Assembly (NCBI GenBank): GCA_963978905.1
Contig: OZ022257.1
Coordinates: 41,674,203-41,738,202, forward strand
DNA: 64,000 nucleotides
Reading direction: 5' to 3'
Origin: Trichostrongylus colubriformis
Lineage: Eukaryota; Nematoda; Chromadorea; Rhabditida; Trichostrongylidae
Below the pieces are notes generated by a model. That model was not told where the DNA came from. It ran no database searches and saw only the letters and a list, made by a program, of their open reading frames with translations. The position numbers were made by a program, and so were the translations under genes. This document shows positions 22,356-34,729 of the stretch, piece by piece (the first letter of the stretch is position 1; each line of letters opens with the position of its first letter).

Positions 22356-23985
22356 GACGAGAGGGAATCTTGCGATAAGACAAGATAAGACAGCGATATC
22401 AATAGCGAAGGTAGCTTCAACAGGGAAGAATAGGTGATCTTATAGCATTTTGCGCGATATCATCGAGGAAAAGCTCTTCTATAATCTCCAGTACTCGTAC
22501 GGGGACTGAATACAGGGAGTTCTATTTTTGGTAGTTGTGAGGGGATTTGGTTCATTTTTCTTCACTGGTGGGTGAAGCAGTGCCTTTACGTCCAGTAAAC
22601 GCGCGATAGCTCTCACAATTCTTCGCGAGGTGTGCCTTTAAGAAAGGGCTCATCGCGCTCGGATTTTTTTTTTGAGTGAAGGTGGCATTACGAACAACCT
22701 TATAATTCTATTTAAAATAATGATAGAGAAACTTGGTGTCACATATCAGAATTCCTTTGCCGTTCAGAGCTCCAATACAAGGGAAGAAAAGCGCGTTCTC
22801 GTGTCAAGAACAAAAACTAATTTGAGAGTTAAATTCTTTACTTCTAGAGCGCTAACGAAGTTGTCTAAGCTAACAAGAGATTGGATTTACTTTAAACCCA
22901 AATCTTATACAGGAGCATCTTCATCGTTTTCTGAAATGAGGGCATCTCACAAACTTTGACATTTAGGGTATCTAGATTTCTATGTTGTCTCGTGTTTCCA
23001 TCTCGTTTCAGTTTTCTTTTTCATTCCTTCAGCTCGTGTTCCTCAGGAACCACACATACAATAAATCTAAATCATGTCCTACTTGGAGATCGTATTCTGC
23101 CCGTGGTCCTCCATCACGGTTCCTAAGCCTTTTCTTCAACCTTCCTCATCCGTCCGAATACATATGTTGCCACTTGATTTCAAATCCATATTTCCCAGTC
23201 ATTGCATAATACCCCAGCTCGGAGGGAGGGGGTTTGCAGCTGAGCTGATGCAGATGACGAGCAGCTTGTTGGTGATGAGCATGAAGCTTATCGTTAAAGC
23301 TGTTGAGGAAGCTGAGGGACTTAGCTGCAGTTGGGCAGAAGGTTTAGGATCGGCTTAACCTCTGCTTATCATAGGATGTCTTCGTCTTCATTGAATTCGC
23401 TTATAATCTTAGGCAGCGCTTCTAGCAGTGTTCGACAGCAAATGAACTTTCTTAGGGGATGCTCTGTGCTGTTCCACTAAAACTCGTGTTCCTGCAGTTG
23501 TCTCGCATCCAAATTCCGCGAGCAAATAGTACATTCGCAAGCGTGTCGGTGCAAAACAAACTGAACCTAGAACTTGAACGACTCTATTTTGTTTTGGCGT
23601 AGTACCTGTCGTCGCGCTATATGCTTTTAACCCTTGAATCTTTCACGTACTATAGTTATGTATACGATTTTGTTATGAATGTTCCGCACCCGGTCTGTTC
23701 TAAGCTGCTAACAATAAGCCGAAGAAAACAAGCGGGTAGCAGCTCGGGTAATCATCTTCGATCTCTGATGGCTCTGAACCTTATTTGAGCTGCACAGCAG
23801 TGGCGCTAACGACAACATCCAACAAAATGCTGCGGTGGAGTGGGTAAACATTGCGCTTATTTGGTGCGTCGTAGCGCTATTCCTTTGTTGTGCATGGGGT
23901 GTGGGAGGAGTGGAGAAGCCTGAAGATACGCTCTTTGTGACCATTACTCACGTTTCGGCCCTCCATCCACGCTCGCTGATGAGCG
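22356..23985. other. Gene-free stretch
   Basis: A GGTGTGCCTTTAAG end near 22629-22642 matches the terminus of the TTAA foldback family and may be a remnant. Otherwise only unsupported short frames are present (for example 22672-22959). Confidence 0.35.
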
Positions 23986-24390
23986 ATTCTCTTTAATTAC
24001 TCATATTATGAGGCCATTCATTTGATCTCTTTGCTTTTCTATCAAACAGCAGACCCATGATTGCCTAAACGTAGTTCCCATTCGTACTGACAGGATGCCG
24101 GCCAGAAATAGCCAGCGGTGGGTGTGTAACTGACCGTCACATTATTTTGACATTTTGATGGATGTTATTACCGTCTGGTTCTTGTAGCAAAGATCTGGAA
24201 TCTTCGACGGTTTTTCAAAGCCATCTGTGGATTACTCGCTTCCAGACTGCACGTAGCCACCAGTGAACCCTCAAGATTCGCTTTTCTTCCAGTTTCGGTG
24301 TCCTGAGGTCTCATTTTCTCGATGTCTGCAGGGTAATTGCAGGTCGTGCGGCCGGCGAGAATATCGTACAATTGGTCCCCGTTGGGCCAA
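23986..24390. repeat. Dispersed repeat pair Z, copy 1
   Basis: Matches 25495-25925 in order: CATTCATTTGATCTCTTTGC, TGACAGGATGCCGGCCA.AAA, CGTCACATTATTTTGACA, CTGCACGTAGCCACC and GGTAATTGCAGG. The - strand of both reads VATCSLEA..PQMA.K.RRRF, so the unit may descend from a coding element. Both copies are now broken. Confidence 0.7.
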
Positions 24391-25133
24391 TCCGGAAATT
24401 CTCCTCTGACAGGATTCTTTTCCCACGAACGACCGAAAACTTATCATCAACCACATCTGCTGAGCATTCTGCAGTTATTCTTGGCTGGCTTGCTTAGCAG
24501 CGCTCTGGAAGGTTACTCATCATTTGTTCTTGTACCAAATTGCAGTGCTGTCGTTCCATGCACATGAGGACTTCCTGTGGTCGTTCTTCAATGTGCCCGC
24601 TTTATCTGTTTATGTGGATCAATATCTTCCTAGTCTGGCCCGCCTGGGATTTTGGGATGCTCCTCATTTTCGGTTCGAGATATGGGTTTGCCAGAGCTTC
24701 AGTTTTCGATGTCGTACGCCTCCAGAATTCACATGGTTGTCGATTTTCAGGAATGTTTTCAGTTTTGCAAATAACACACTTTATTCCGCTCAATGAAGTG
24801 TGAAATCCACTTCCTGTGTGGATAGGGCAGCAAAATTAGAGCGGCACCCGTTGTGTTCGATAACTTCCGTCTGCACGAATCCATTCGCTATCAACCGCTT
24901 TCACCTCCTAAAGGCTTTGCTGAATTCTAGTAATATTTTATAATTTTTAGAATGCCATTCCGTACAGCAAAATTTTTGCGATACCCCTCCCCCAATCAGA
25001 CGACCTGTGCGGTGTCGTAGAATCCACCCACTTCTCGCTTTTCTTGATGTCTTAAGTTCCATGATTTTTTTAACCATTGCTGTCTGATAGCTTCTTTGAT
25101 TAGAAGTTGAAACGTCCCTTCAATTGCCATTTT

Positions 25134-25367
25134 GGTGCTAATGTATTGGAGGGGAGGGGGGGGGGCACTAATCTACATGGTGACGTCCCCAAGCTAATAC
25201 CGTCCTACAGTGATCATTTTGTATACTCAGGTGTGTATTTTTCCCTCAGCCTTCCTCGAGGGGGGTAGGGATTCTTCGTTAATTAAGGCTCAGGCTCAAA
25301 TCCCAGGCAATATAGAGCCGGCCGTCGGACATAATAGGGCGCCCTCTCTCCCAACTACATTAGCACC
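25134..25367. repeat. Foldback repeat R-like, copy 3
   Basis: GGTGCTAATGTATTGGAGGG pairs with CCCAACTACATTAGCACC at 25367. The inner part carries CAGGTGTGTATTTTTCCCTC and CTCAGCC/GGCTCAGG stems related to repeats at 14806 and 49380. Confidence 0.6.
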
Positions 25368-25494
25368 ATCGTTTTGTGTACAAACCCTCTTTCTCTGAAA
25401 CTTGCTAAACCATCACTGTTCTGTGAAGTACTGTAAGCTGAAAACAGTACATGAAACTGCTTTTCCTGTCGCGATACGTGCGAGTTTCTCTAGA

Positions 25495-25925
25495 CTCTCT
25501 CTCCAACTACTCGTATTTTGAGTCCATTCATTTGATCTCTTTGCTGTTCTGTCAGCTAGCAGAGCTGTTATTACCTAGACGTGGTTCCAATTCGTATTGA
25601 CAGGATGCCGGCCACAAATAGCGAACGGTGGGTGATGTAACTGGTCGTCACATTATTTTGACAATTTGATGGATGTGCTTATCTTCTGGTTCCTGTGGCT
25701 AAGTCTTTGGAACCGTCGACGGCTTTTGAAAGCCATCTGTGGGTGGTTCGCTTCCAGGCTGCACGTAGCCACCGGTGGACCCTTATGAGTCGCCTTTCTT
25801 CCAGTTTTGTTAGTGTCTTGAGATTTCATTCCCTCCATGTCTGTAAGGTAATTGCAGGCCGTGCAGCGAGAAAATCGTACAATTGCCGTTGTCTGAGTCC
25901 AACTAAACGTTGGCGATTTATGACA
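25495..25925. repeat. Dispersed repeat pair Z, copy 2
   Basis: Counterpart of 23986-24390, in the same orientation about 1.5 kb downstream. Confidence 0.7.
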
Positions 25926-26919
25926 GCGTAACGAGAGCATATGCCATTCAAAACAGGACACAGACAAGTGGATGCGCGGTCGTGACCGGCCCTCGTAACC
26001 CGACCACGTTACTATTGACCTTTCATGGTAGCGGCACCCTCTTCTAGCTCTTCATGGTAGTAGAGAATCCGCAATTTCCCTTCACTCGGTTAACACTTGA
26101 TCGACTGATCCCCAAATATTGCCGGGTTCGATCGAACGATCTTTCAGGCTAAGTTTGTCCTTCGAATGTTTCTATCGCCATTGACTATGGGCTTACATGG
26201 GCCTATAGTTCTACCGTTTGTGCACGATATTTGAAACCCAAAGGAATCTTCAGAAAATTTTCCGGTATATTCTTTGCCTAAAAAATTAGGCGATCCACTG
26301 TGGTGAAAGGATTCGATTATGGATTTTTGCCACTGTATATTTCCTACTGACCTTTGCATTGAAAGAATCTTCCAGGCGTTTTTCTTAACGTCCTGATTCG
26401 TCATTTCGTGTTTTTTTTTGTGGAGGCCGGTAACTTTTGGATCCGTTTCAACGCAGCGTCAAACATGAAGAAAATAGGCGCAGGCTGTCGGTCTTCAATT
26501 ATTACACTGCACAGAGTGCATCGAATTCCTCCATAAAACACTTGTTTACGTGTTTTCATCCGAGACGCCTGAAGAACGAAAACAATCTCACGTGTGTTAC
26601 AAATAACGTACCACACATCTGCCAGTAGTTTTTCTATGTATTCTCTCCTTCCTAATCTGCATCGAGCCGTTTTTACTTTTGCTGATTTATTCGAAGTTTG
26701 AACAAGTGTCTTCGGTGGTCATACTGAATTATAATACATTGCGAAGTGTATGCGTATGTGCTTGCCGAATTTGCAGATTTGATAGCCTTCCATCAGCAAA
26801 CAAACTGTTTACTCAACCGAGAAATGTAGATGAAATTTACAATTTCAAACCTTAATTTATATTGATAAACTGTGTTATTACACCAACAACTATTCTTTCA
26901 TAGAATAAAGGATAAAGGA
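25926..26919. other. Gene-free stretch
   Basis: No domain, RNA gene or repeat recognised. GGGTTCGATCGAACGATC near 26129 looks like a B box but has no cloverleaf. Confidence 0.4.
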
Positions 26920-27190
26920 CAATGTTTGTAGTGCTAAATCCTTTGTTGGGATGCGCCCCGCATCCTAGTTTTATTACAGTCGTTGTGCGTGCGCGATTTG
27001 GTTTATCAGTGTCTTTCGGTGGACAGCTGATGTCCAAGACAGCGCTTTTATACTCCAAGACGAGTCTGTACCGATTCATCTAACCCGTGGCAATTTTGGT
27101 TGGTGGGTGAGTATTGATGCGGGATACGATCCCAACACCACGAGAGTGGAATGTACGTTACCTGTCACTACACCATCTCTGCCTATTTAA
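26920..27190. repeat. Dispersed repeat pair, copy 2
   Basis: Counterpart of 9600-9860, in the same orientation. Confidence 0.55.
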
Positions 27191-27487
27191 TACATTGATT
27201 TCATGTGGTAGTTGTATTTGTTATGTTCACCATACGTATTTATCATTGTTATTCTTTGTGTCTTGGGCATCAACTGTCATGATGATTCGTATTCGTCGTA
27301 CATACGTACGTCTTCCAAATTTTCAATTCTTTGTGCCTTTAATTTCACATCAGAAAATCATACTGTGACGTCTATAAATTACAAATATGCCTTTTTATCA
27401 TTATTATTTCTTGATACATTACCCTAAAGTCTGATAGATAAGTTCGCCCGCACGCGGTGTCGCGCGCGGCACAGGCGGCTGCAGTCT

Positions 27488-27895
27488 TCACCGGAGATGA
27501 AGGAAATTGAGAGAGCTATGATTTGTGGATTGTATTAATAACGACTTTATATTGTGTTTTATATTGTATTTGTTAATATGAAAGCTAGTAGCAAGTAAAG
27601 TTGGGGTCGCACGGAAGGTGAACACAGGAACTTCACAATGAGCAGAGAAAAGTGAACGAGTGAGAGGAGAATGTTGTTCAAGGGGGGTTAATGCAACGAT
27701 GGTTTTGGCAATGAAATAGCGGTTTAATAAAAACTTTTTCTTATTCCTGTTATGATAATGGTACACGAAGCCTCGCAGAAATGCGTCTTTCATCTTATTT
27801 TCCCCTGCTAAACGCGCTCCTTCTGCCACGTCAAGTTTTTGCACCTGATGTAAGCCCTCCTTCGAGTCATCGAGCCCTCTGAAATGCCTGAACAA
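27488..27895 (-). other. Unrecognised open reading frame
   Basis: A 135-codon - strand frame beginning MFRHFRGLDDSKEGLHQVQK, followed by EGARLAGENKMKDAFLRGF. The first half has protein-like composition and the second half is low-complexity Asn/Lys/His. I recognise no family, and no splice partner was found. It could be a fragment of a repeat-encoded protein. Confidence 0.2.
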
Positions 27896-28335
27896 CTTAT
27901 GATCAGCAGTATGCGGGAGGAATAATAAAACTGTTTCCGTAAGATTTCATTTATTTATGTTGAATTTTAATGTTATGAATGGTTGTGACGATTAAATGGA
28001 GATTGCGTAGAAAATTTGAGATAAATGATCATTGTTACACGGGTTACACGAAGGTTTTGATAGGTGGTATTTTTAGATAATAGAAATGAAGTTGAATAAA
28101 CAGTTTCTACAATTCTATCGTTTGATAATGAAGGGTGCATCGCGATCCTGTGTGCTTTAAAGACACCAGGAGGGGGTAATTTTGGCTTACTGTAGAACAG
28201 ACGTAGTGTGGACGAGTTTGAGTGGCCGCCATTGCACAAACTCGCCAATTTGACGCCTTGGCATGGTGCCAAAAGAAGATGGTTCTATCATAGATTTGTT
28301 TTTTTCTTTTAGTTTTTACTTTGTTCTCTCTTATA

Positions 28336-29906
28336 CAGTGCGTATCAAAAATATAGACGCACCCCCAAAATAGCGTAACTGAGTTTTGTGGAAACTCACG
28401 ACCAATTCTGCTGTGACTATCGTGATCAGCATGCTCGAAAACCTAGGTTTACGAGATTTCACCCATACTGGAGAAAAATTGGGCAGGTTTTATCATTTGA
28501 CTCCCATATGGACTGTATCAAAAATATAGACGCACCTTATCATTTATTATGATAACAAAACAATACAAGCACACTAATAATTAATGGGTCCCCCATGTTT
28601 GGAAATAACTTCAAAGACACAGTTTGGCATCGATTGTACCAGTCTATACAGAACTGTGGGTCCCTTCGGTGCCAAGCCTGAACGACCGCCACTTTGAGGT
28701 CTCCTACGCTAGTAAAGGTCCTTCTCTAGCCGTATATCTGCCGGACCAAAACTCTTCAAATGTTCTCTATCGTGTTTAGGTCAAGAGGGCTCGCAGGCCA
28801 GTTTATAAGAACTACATTCCGCTCGCTTAACCACGATTTTGTAGACCGACTCACATGGATGGAGGCGTTATCCTGCTGGAAAATAAAGTCATCTTCGCCC
28901 CGATCCGCCAACACAGGTATCAGGTGACGCTCCCGCACATCCTGGTAGTCTGACGAAGACATGCATGTTGACACAAAAGCTAATTCAAGCTTCCCCTTTG
29001 GTGGAATCCTCCCCACACGAAGACACTGCCTCCAGCGAAATTGCGTCTGCTGACGAACTTCGGTTCCTTGCGTTGGTCCCTCCAATAATAAGCATAGCCG
29101 TCTGGACCGTCTAGATTGAACTTTTTTCGCCCGAAAGTATCACCTGGAAAGCAAATTTTGATGCAGGAAGCCTCGTAAAAAAGACCCTCACCCTTGACCA
29201 ATCCGTTGCCATGTTCATCTTGGCAAACTTCAGGCGGGCATCTTTGTGAGACGGTGTGAGCCGCGGAGCCGAACGGAGACGACATCGCACGATGTTTTTG
29301 TTGCGCTTGATGCTTCTCCACACCGTCATTCTAGAGGCGGCAGTCCGTAAATTGGCACGAACGTCACTGACACTCACTAGAGAATTGGACACCATTCGAC
29401 CGATCTGACGTTCTTCCTGAAGAGTCAGCTTCTTCTGCCTGCCAGAACTTTTCTTCTTCCCGTAGGACTCCGGTGAGTATAAATAACGAACGACGGTCCT
29501 TGACGAGTGACGAATTTGGCGAGCGATTTCACGATTGCTCAGAACCGCTGTGTGCAGGGCGCGGATCTGAGCCTGCTCGACCTCCGACAAAGTTGGACCA
29601 TGTGGCAACTTAGGTTATTATGCAGAATACTTACTGCTACTCATTTCTTTTTTGAAACAGCAATTTTTCTTCGCATATGTCCCTCTTTTGTGCTGAGTCG
29701 TCAGGTGCGTCTATATTTTTGATACAGTCCATATGGGAACCAAATGTTAAAAATCTGCTCAAATTTTCTCCGATATAGATGAAATCTGGTAAGCCTGGGT
29801 TTTCGAGCATGCTGATCACGATAGTCACAGCAGAATTGGTCGTGAGTTTCTACAAAACCCAGTTACGCTATTTTTGGGGGTGCGTCTATATTTTTGATAC
29901 GCACTG
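28336..29906. mobile_element. Tc3-like transposon A
   Basis: Ends CAGTGCGTATCAAAAATATA and inverse, with TA at 28334-28335 and 29907-29908; 1571 bp. The terminal inverted repeats are about 200 bp. They include a second copy of the motif (TGTATCAAAAATATAGACGC) 176-180 bp inside each end (28514 and 29726, inverted), the arrangement known for Tc3. The uninterrupted X copy reads CTTATATTGTTTC across the site, confirming a TA target. Confidence 0.92.
28574..29608 (-). pseudogene. Tc3-like transposase with 48-bp intron, degenerate
   Basis: DDE transposase closely resembling C. elegans Tc3A in order and length (about 345 codon positions). Exon 1 (29192-29608) is fully open: PHGPTLSEVEQAQIRALHTA, two helix-turn-helix regions, ending DWSR. 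It starts at TTG where ATG is expected. A canonical 48-bp intron (29144-29191, GTGAGG..TTTCCAG) joins DWSR to VILSGEK, where Tc3A has a SDEK-type motif, so the first catalytic Asp is Gly. A one-base loss in the A-run follows, then NLDGPDGYAYYWRDQRKEP, another frameshift, QQDNASIHVSRS (second Asp) and PLDLNTIEN (Glu; 34 residues between), a TGA in place of Trp, and a final PINY-like end. Inactive. Confidence 0.88.
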
Positions 29907-29928
29907 TATTGTTTCTAGATGTACTTAC

Positions 29929-30162
29929 GGGTCAAATAAAGTCGGGGGGGGGGGGGAGACGCAAAATCTTCACCCACGTCAAAGCTTCTTTCCCTTCCTA
30001 GGGTTAGGCTAAAGCAGATGAGACCTATGCTTTGACAGATGCTTTTAAATGTGGAAGGAGGGGGTGTCAATTTTAGCCTAAGCCTAGTAAGGGAAAGGAG
30101 CTTCGACGTCGACGCAAAGTTGCGTCTCCCCCCCCCTCCCCCTCCCCGACTTTATTTGACCC
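29929..30162. repeat. Palindromic repeat P, copy 1
   Basis: GGGTCAAATAAAGTCGGGG and its inverse bound a 234-bp foldback with long G and C runs. Inner arms carry GAAGGGAAA, CTAAGCCTA/TAGGGTTAGG and GACGCAA. It recurs at 49618-49834 and 62330-62568, beside different neighbours, so it is a unit of its own. Confidence 0.75.
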
Positions 30163-30495
30163 TTCTGAGATTTTCAGGTATAGAAATGCACGATTAAGAA
30201 GATCCATAAGTAAACAAGTAAAATATGTCACTAGAAAACAGTCTAAAGAGGAAATAATTCAAAAATAAGGTTACATCAGGCCGAAGACAAGCTTTAAAAT
30301 GAGCGAAGCATGGCTCGGCCATGGAAGCTTGCAGTTCGGACGGAAGCGCGCCCTGGGGGCAAATAGCGCCCTATGGCGCGTTTTTTAAGGCCGGTTTCGT
30401 TACACATTGTATCTACTGAACCCAAATGTTTGTTTTCAGACGCCATTGTTTTTGTAAACGTTATTCCGGCCTTGCCCCCCTCCCGGTGCCTTTAA

Positions 30496-32072
30496 AGACT
30501 GCGCCTGCGTTCACCGCGGTCGCGCGCGACACCGCTTGCGGGCGGACTTATCTATTAGACTTCAGGGTGTGTCATATCAGTGGACTCAGTATTTTTCATG
30601 TTTATCGTCCATATTTATAATACTTATATTTTATTTGTAATTTGAACATTTTTTTATCAGCATGTGTTGGGGCTTGTCTTAAGATGATGTGATAGATTCG
30701 AATTTACTTCAACACGAAGTCCTACGATTTTGTAAAACATGAAATTAATGATGGGTAGGCATGGAGGATTATAGAACAAACGGACACCAGGATTACATTT
30801 ATCGTTCCGTGCAGTTTTCTGTAATAAAAATGTTGCACTGAGAAATCAGGAGGAAATGATGTCCCCGTAGATGGCTGCGTCGCGTCAAGTACCGTGGAGG
30901 CTTATGAGCTAAAATATGTACTCCCTTCCACTGCATGGCACATCTGGAGACGGTTCCGTCAAATGAGGATTCATTAGTCTTTGGGCTAGTTTGCGGGTAT
31001 AGACGTGGATTGCTCCTCATCGTCAGTTCAAATCAACCTACCCCCTCCATCTGCTTCTGACAGACGTATCCGCCTCCTTCGAGAATCTACTGGTCCTAAT
31101 TGGCCGTAATGATCCGCCACGGGAACGGGAGGGTGTGTGGTCAGTGGGGACTAAAGTGCTAATGCAGTTTTCCGATCGGTAATGTGTTCGCACCAAGTGC
31201 GTGCCGTTTTTAACGGGATGAAATATTTTCCGCTGAAGCTAATGACTCAAAAACCAGCACATTCCCCTTGGTCATTTCAGGAAATTCGTGGATGAACAGG
31301 ATAGGGGCTATCGGCATTGTGCACCGGGAGTCGAGGATTAATCGACAGTAAGGGTCGTATCTGAGGGACGGGATGGGGGGTCGTAATCGGAGAGGTCAGC
31401 AATGGTCTCAGGCTAGATAACAAGCGGAACGTGCCGTCAGCTGACCCATTTATTCAAGAAAATATGATCGAATTTGAGTGATCAACCCAAAAATTACGGT
31501 CGGAGTTCACAAAAATTACTTATAAATCTTTGCTATCAGCAATAGTTGTTGATACTGTAGAGGTTATGTACATGTTGTAAGTGAAGTCGTATTTAGGTCC
31601 CGCTGAGTTGGAGGGCGGGTCGTACTGAAGCGGCTATTTTCCTCTACCCCTGGATGTGGCTTGGTCATCAGTCTTGTACACGAGTTTCAGTGTAAATCGC
31701 TTTTTATCGATATAGCGGTGCCCTTTGTCTTCGCTGACGCACACTTTCACCTGAACGACTTTCTACGCCTTCTTTCTTGGTTTACATCGGAAATTTTCGT
31801 TTTTCGGCACCGTTGTCTTCGGCTTTGTTCATGCCGAATGGTGGTGTAATCTCGCATTGACGCCTCCCTCTCCAACGGCAGCATCTCTGGAATCTCGTTC
31901 ACTTCCTTGCCCCAGCATTCCAATCTATTCTAATTGAGTAAGTTGTTTTTCTGGGTGGGCTTCTTCCTCAGTTGAACTCACTTCTCTGGAAAACCAGTTT
32001 GCTTGCCTTCATTTGATAACTAGTTTGCTTGCCCAGTCGACCAGTTTCTTTTCTTCAATGCAACCAGGGGTG
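30496..32072. other. Gene-free stretch
   Basis: A short segment (about 31590-31670, GTCGTACTGAAGCGGCTATT) recurs near 48870 in the TIAR intron. Nothing else was recognised. Confidence 0.4.
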
Positions 32073-32285
32073 TATGCCATTAGGACAGGAAATTCGCGTG
32101 GCCGCTGTTAGCGCGCGACGTGATGGTGCGAGCCATGGACGCCGTATTGGTTGAAGTCCTGAAGCGATTACACCTGAAATGTGCGTAAAGCACCGTCATC
32201 GTTTAAGGACCCATCCATTGCGGAGCGCATAGCTCACCCCATCACACTGAAGGCCGCATAGCGAATTTTCTGCCCTAGTGACATA
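32073..32285. repeat. Palindromic MITE M, copy 1
   Basis: TATGCCATTAGGACAGGAAA and inverse (GCGAATTTTCTGCCCTAGTG) bound a 213-bp foldback containing GCGCGCGACGTGATGGTGCG. Copies at 37711-37949 and 40206-40372 lie inside OST-alpha introns. Confidence 0.7.
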
Positions 32286-32589
32286 CATTCATGCAACCAG
32301 CTTTTTTAGTTACATGCACTGTGGTTGGAATGCAGTCGGAGGGGTTGCGTGGGTGTCTTGGACCAATTGCTTCGTTGTGACTCGGTTTCGTGTGGCTATC
32401 ATCTGATTTGCTTAACGCAAATAGTCACGTAAGGCCTACTCTTACGTAATTCATGAGATGTTGAGGTTTATCCGCAAAAATAAGTAGTTGGGATTATTCG
32501 GTTTGATTGGCACAGGCTTGAGGCAAGTTATGGGTAGCAGAGGATTTGAACGGTACTGTCTTTTTGGTTAGCCATGAATGCAATGGTTC

Positions 32590-32775
32590 ATGTGTGCGGG
32601 TCTATTGGTCGAATTTTCGCTTCGCGGCGTCGCACTTGCGACGCCGTCAGCGCGACTAGCTGCAGTCGGTTGCAATTCCGCTCAGTATGCAGTGGGCTGG
32701 TATCGTGAGGGACCTTCAAAGATTGTTGGAAGCTTCGGAAATCCCTATATGTTGTGGTTGTTGCTGTTTCAACGG
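32590..32775 (-). repeat. Dispersed repeat, family V, copy 2
   Basis: Inverse of 16955-17130: CGGTTGCAATTCCGCTCAG, GATCGT.AGGGACCTTCAAAGATTG-like blocks in reversed order. Confidence 0.6.
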
Positions 32776-33479
32776 ATAAAACTACAAACAACTCGCACTC
32801 GCCGCGGGCGGCCGCGGGAAATTCGACCAATCGACCCCCACCCATGGTTCATAGCTCGCTCGCCATCTGTCCACCCTTATTGAATAATTTAAGAAGAGCC
32901 GTAACTAGTCGTCCTGCTTGTCCTTCCTCTGCCCCTTTCTTTTTGTGTGAGGACTAGTTCGCCTTGTTCCCTAAATCACTGAAAGCTTGCTGAATTAACA
33001 ATGTACAACTAAAGATACTTGTCATACATAGTTGCCGCTGTCGCCAACTATGAACCCTGCTTCTTGTCATTTTCCTGATTCTCCGTTATACACAATCTCC
33101 AGTTCATTTGTGTGAATGTGTGGTGTAAGGCATCTGCGGGGCATTTGTGTGGCACATGTGCAATGGAGCGATGTGATGTGATCACCGAGTCGATGCGACG
33201 TCGAACTGTCCCCGTCGGTGTCCCCATAACCCGTGGAGCGAAGTCGTGGCCATTAGAATTCTCACGAACGCCGCAATCGAACGATTGTCAAAACCGCTCT
33301 CCTTCTTCCCTCCCCCCCCCCTTCTTCCCCCCTGCGTCACGCGATCCTCAGTTTCATTTCCTCAACGCGGTCATTATGAGAATGCCGCGCAAGTCGCTGC
33401 TAAAGGCACCGCGTGGGGAGAGGAGAATGTGAGAATTGATTGTGAGAAGCCGTTATCTCTTTTAAAAAAACAAAAGTTC

Positions 33480-33790
33480 TAGTTCAGATGTGTGGCGAAA
33501 CTCGCATTGGAAAAGCGCGCCTTAGGGTTTTATCACGACCCCGCAGCAGTGCGAGTCGCGCCACCGCGCATCCGTCGCGGTAGGTGCCACGAGAGCGCGA
33601 CAACGTTCGCGGCCGATTGAATTGGCCTCTTGTCCGTCTGCATCCGCCACCGGTTAAGCTTGCAAGGAGGCACCAAAGGGAAAGTGGAGGAGCAGGTTTT
33701 CGTGATTCTTCTTCCCGGGTTTTTCGTTTTATTTCGTTGTTTCTCTACTGTTACAACGCCGAGCACCCCTTCTCCATTAATTCTCCGATT
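33480..33790. repeat. Dispersed repeat, family T, copy 2
   Basis: TGTGGCGAAACTCGCATTGG, TTATCACGACCCCGCAGCA, GTCCGTCTGCATCC and TTTTATTTCGTTGTTTCTCT match copies at 6200-6560 and 34730-35040. Confidence 0.6.
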
Positions 33791-34729
33791 TTCCGAATTT
33801 ACTCTTCCCCCGTGTCAGTGCTCCATTGGCTTCTCCTGCACTACACCCTAACAGCACAACGGTACTGATATCATTTGTGTGCGTATCGACCAGGGAGAAG
33901 GCGGCAGTTGAGTAACGCTGTAAACGCGAGATCTTGATTAATTGAATGGGGTGTTTTTCAAAATCACAGAATTTTCTACACCAATTGTCACCGTTTTAGC
34001 TGTCAACCTCACAGCCTGCAGTCATATACGTCACTTAAGAAAATTGACTAGATGTGTAATGTGTGGGCTCAGGCCCAGGTACATATGTTCAATATTAACG
34101 ATTACGCTAGCGAATGAGTGAGAAAATGAAAGCGATCGAGTATGTTCCGATCGCTCTATTCGGTTGCGCCTCTTCGCCTATTCGTCCTATCAGCACGTAT
34201 CTAATCCCTTTTTCCGACAGCCTGAAGCATCAGGCTTGAAAGTGAATTCACTCTGAACTGAGAGTCTCTCCCGTTTTACCGTGTACGCAGTTCAATATCA
34301 CGCCGTACTAAGTCTCATTCCTATTGACTCAACAGAGGCGCACGGCTTTCTGACCTGTTTCTCTTGCCTGAACAGCTTTCGTAAGTTGTTTTTCAGCCTG
34401 CAACACGTTAGCACTGCACTTTCGAAGAACAGTTGTTTCCCAGGTACTCAGCATACCTTGATTTTTATCCTGGTAGCCATCGGCTTAGAAAGTATAAGGC
34501 AAGGTGAGGGGTGAGCGACGAGACACTCGAATTAGGTCTGCTCAAGCAAAGTCGCGCCCTTGGCGTGCAGCGCTACTCAGTTCGCTAAATCGTGTTCCGT
34601 TAATGAGAAAACTGTAGGCTTTCCCATTGATATGAAGCATCCTGTGCAAGATTGCAGGACGGGATCCACCATTCGTAGTCATCGCACTCAAGGATTTGGT
34701 CGCAACGGTGTGACCCTCTACTTGGAGGC

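Larger units (their letters stand above)
28157..30495. mobile_element. Composite TTAA element X, copy 1 (holds a Tc3-like insert)
   Basis: TTAA with AGACACCAGGAGGGGG at 28157 and the inverse of AGGCACCGGGAGGGGG ending in TTAA at 30495. Without the Tc3-like insert and one TA it is 766 bp, matching the inverted, uninterrupted copy at 61998-62768 (771 bp). Its parts, in order, are half of an F1 unit (GACGCCTTGGCATGGTGCC, TCTAGATGTACTTAC), palindrome P (29929-30162), and a block seen only in X copies (AATCTCAGAAGG side, GGGCGCTATTTGCCCCCAGG). Confidence 0.82.

Noticed and set aside
21681..22356. Two paralogous 110-residue proteins
   Set aside because: They are the same frame in a 334-bp DNA duplication with no domain. 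Protein similarity adds no evidence beyond the DNA repeat.
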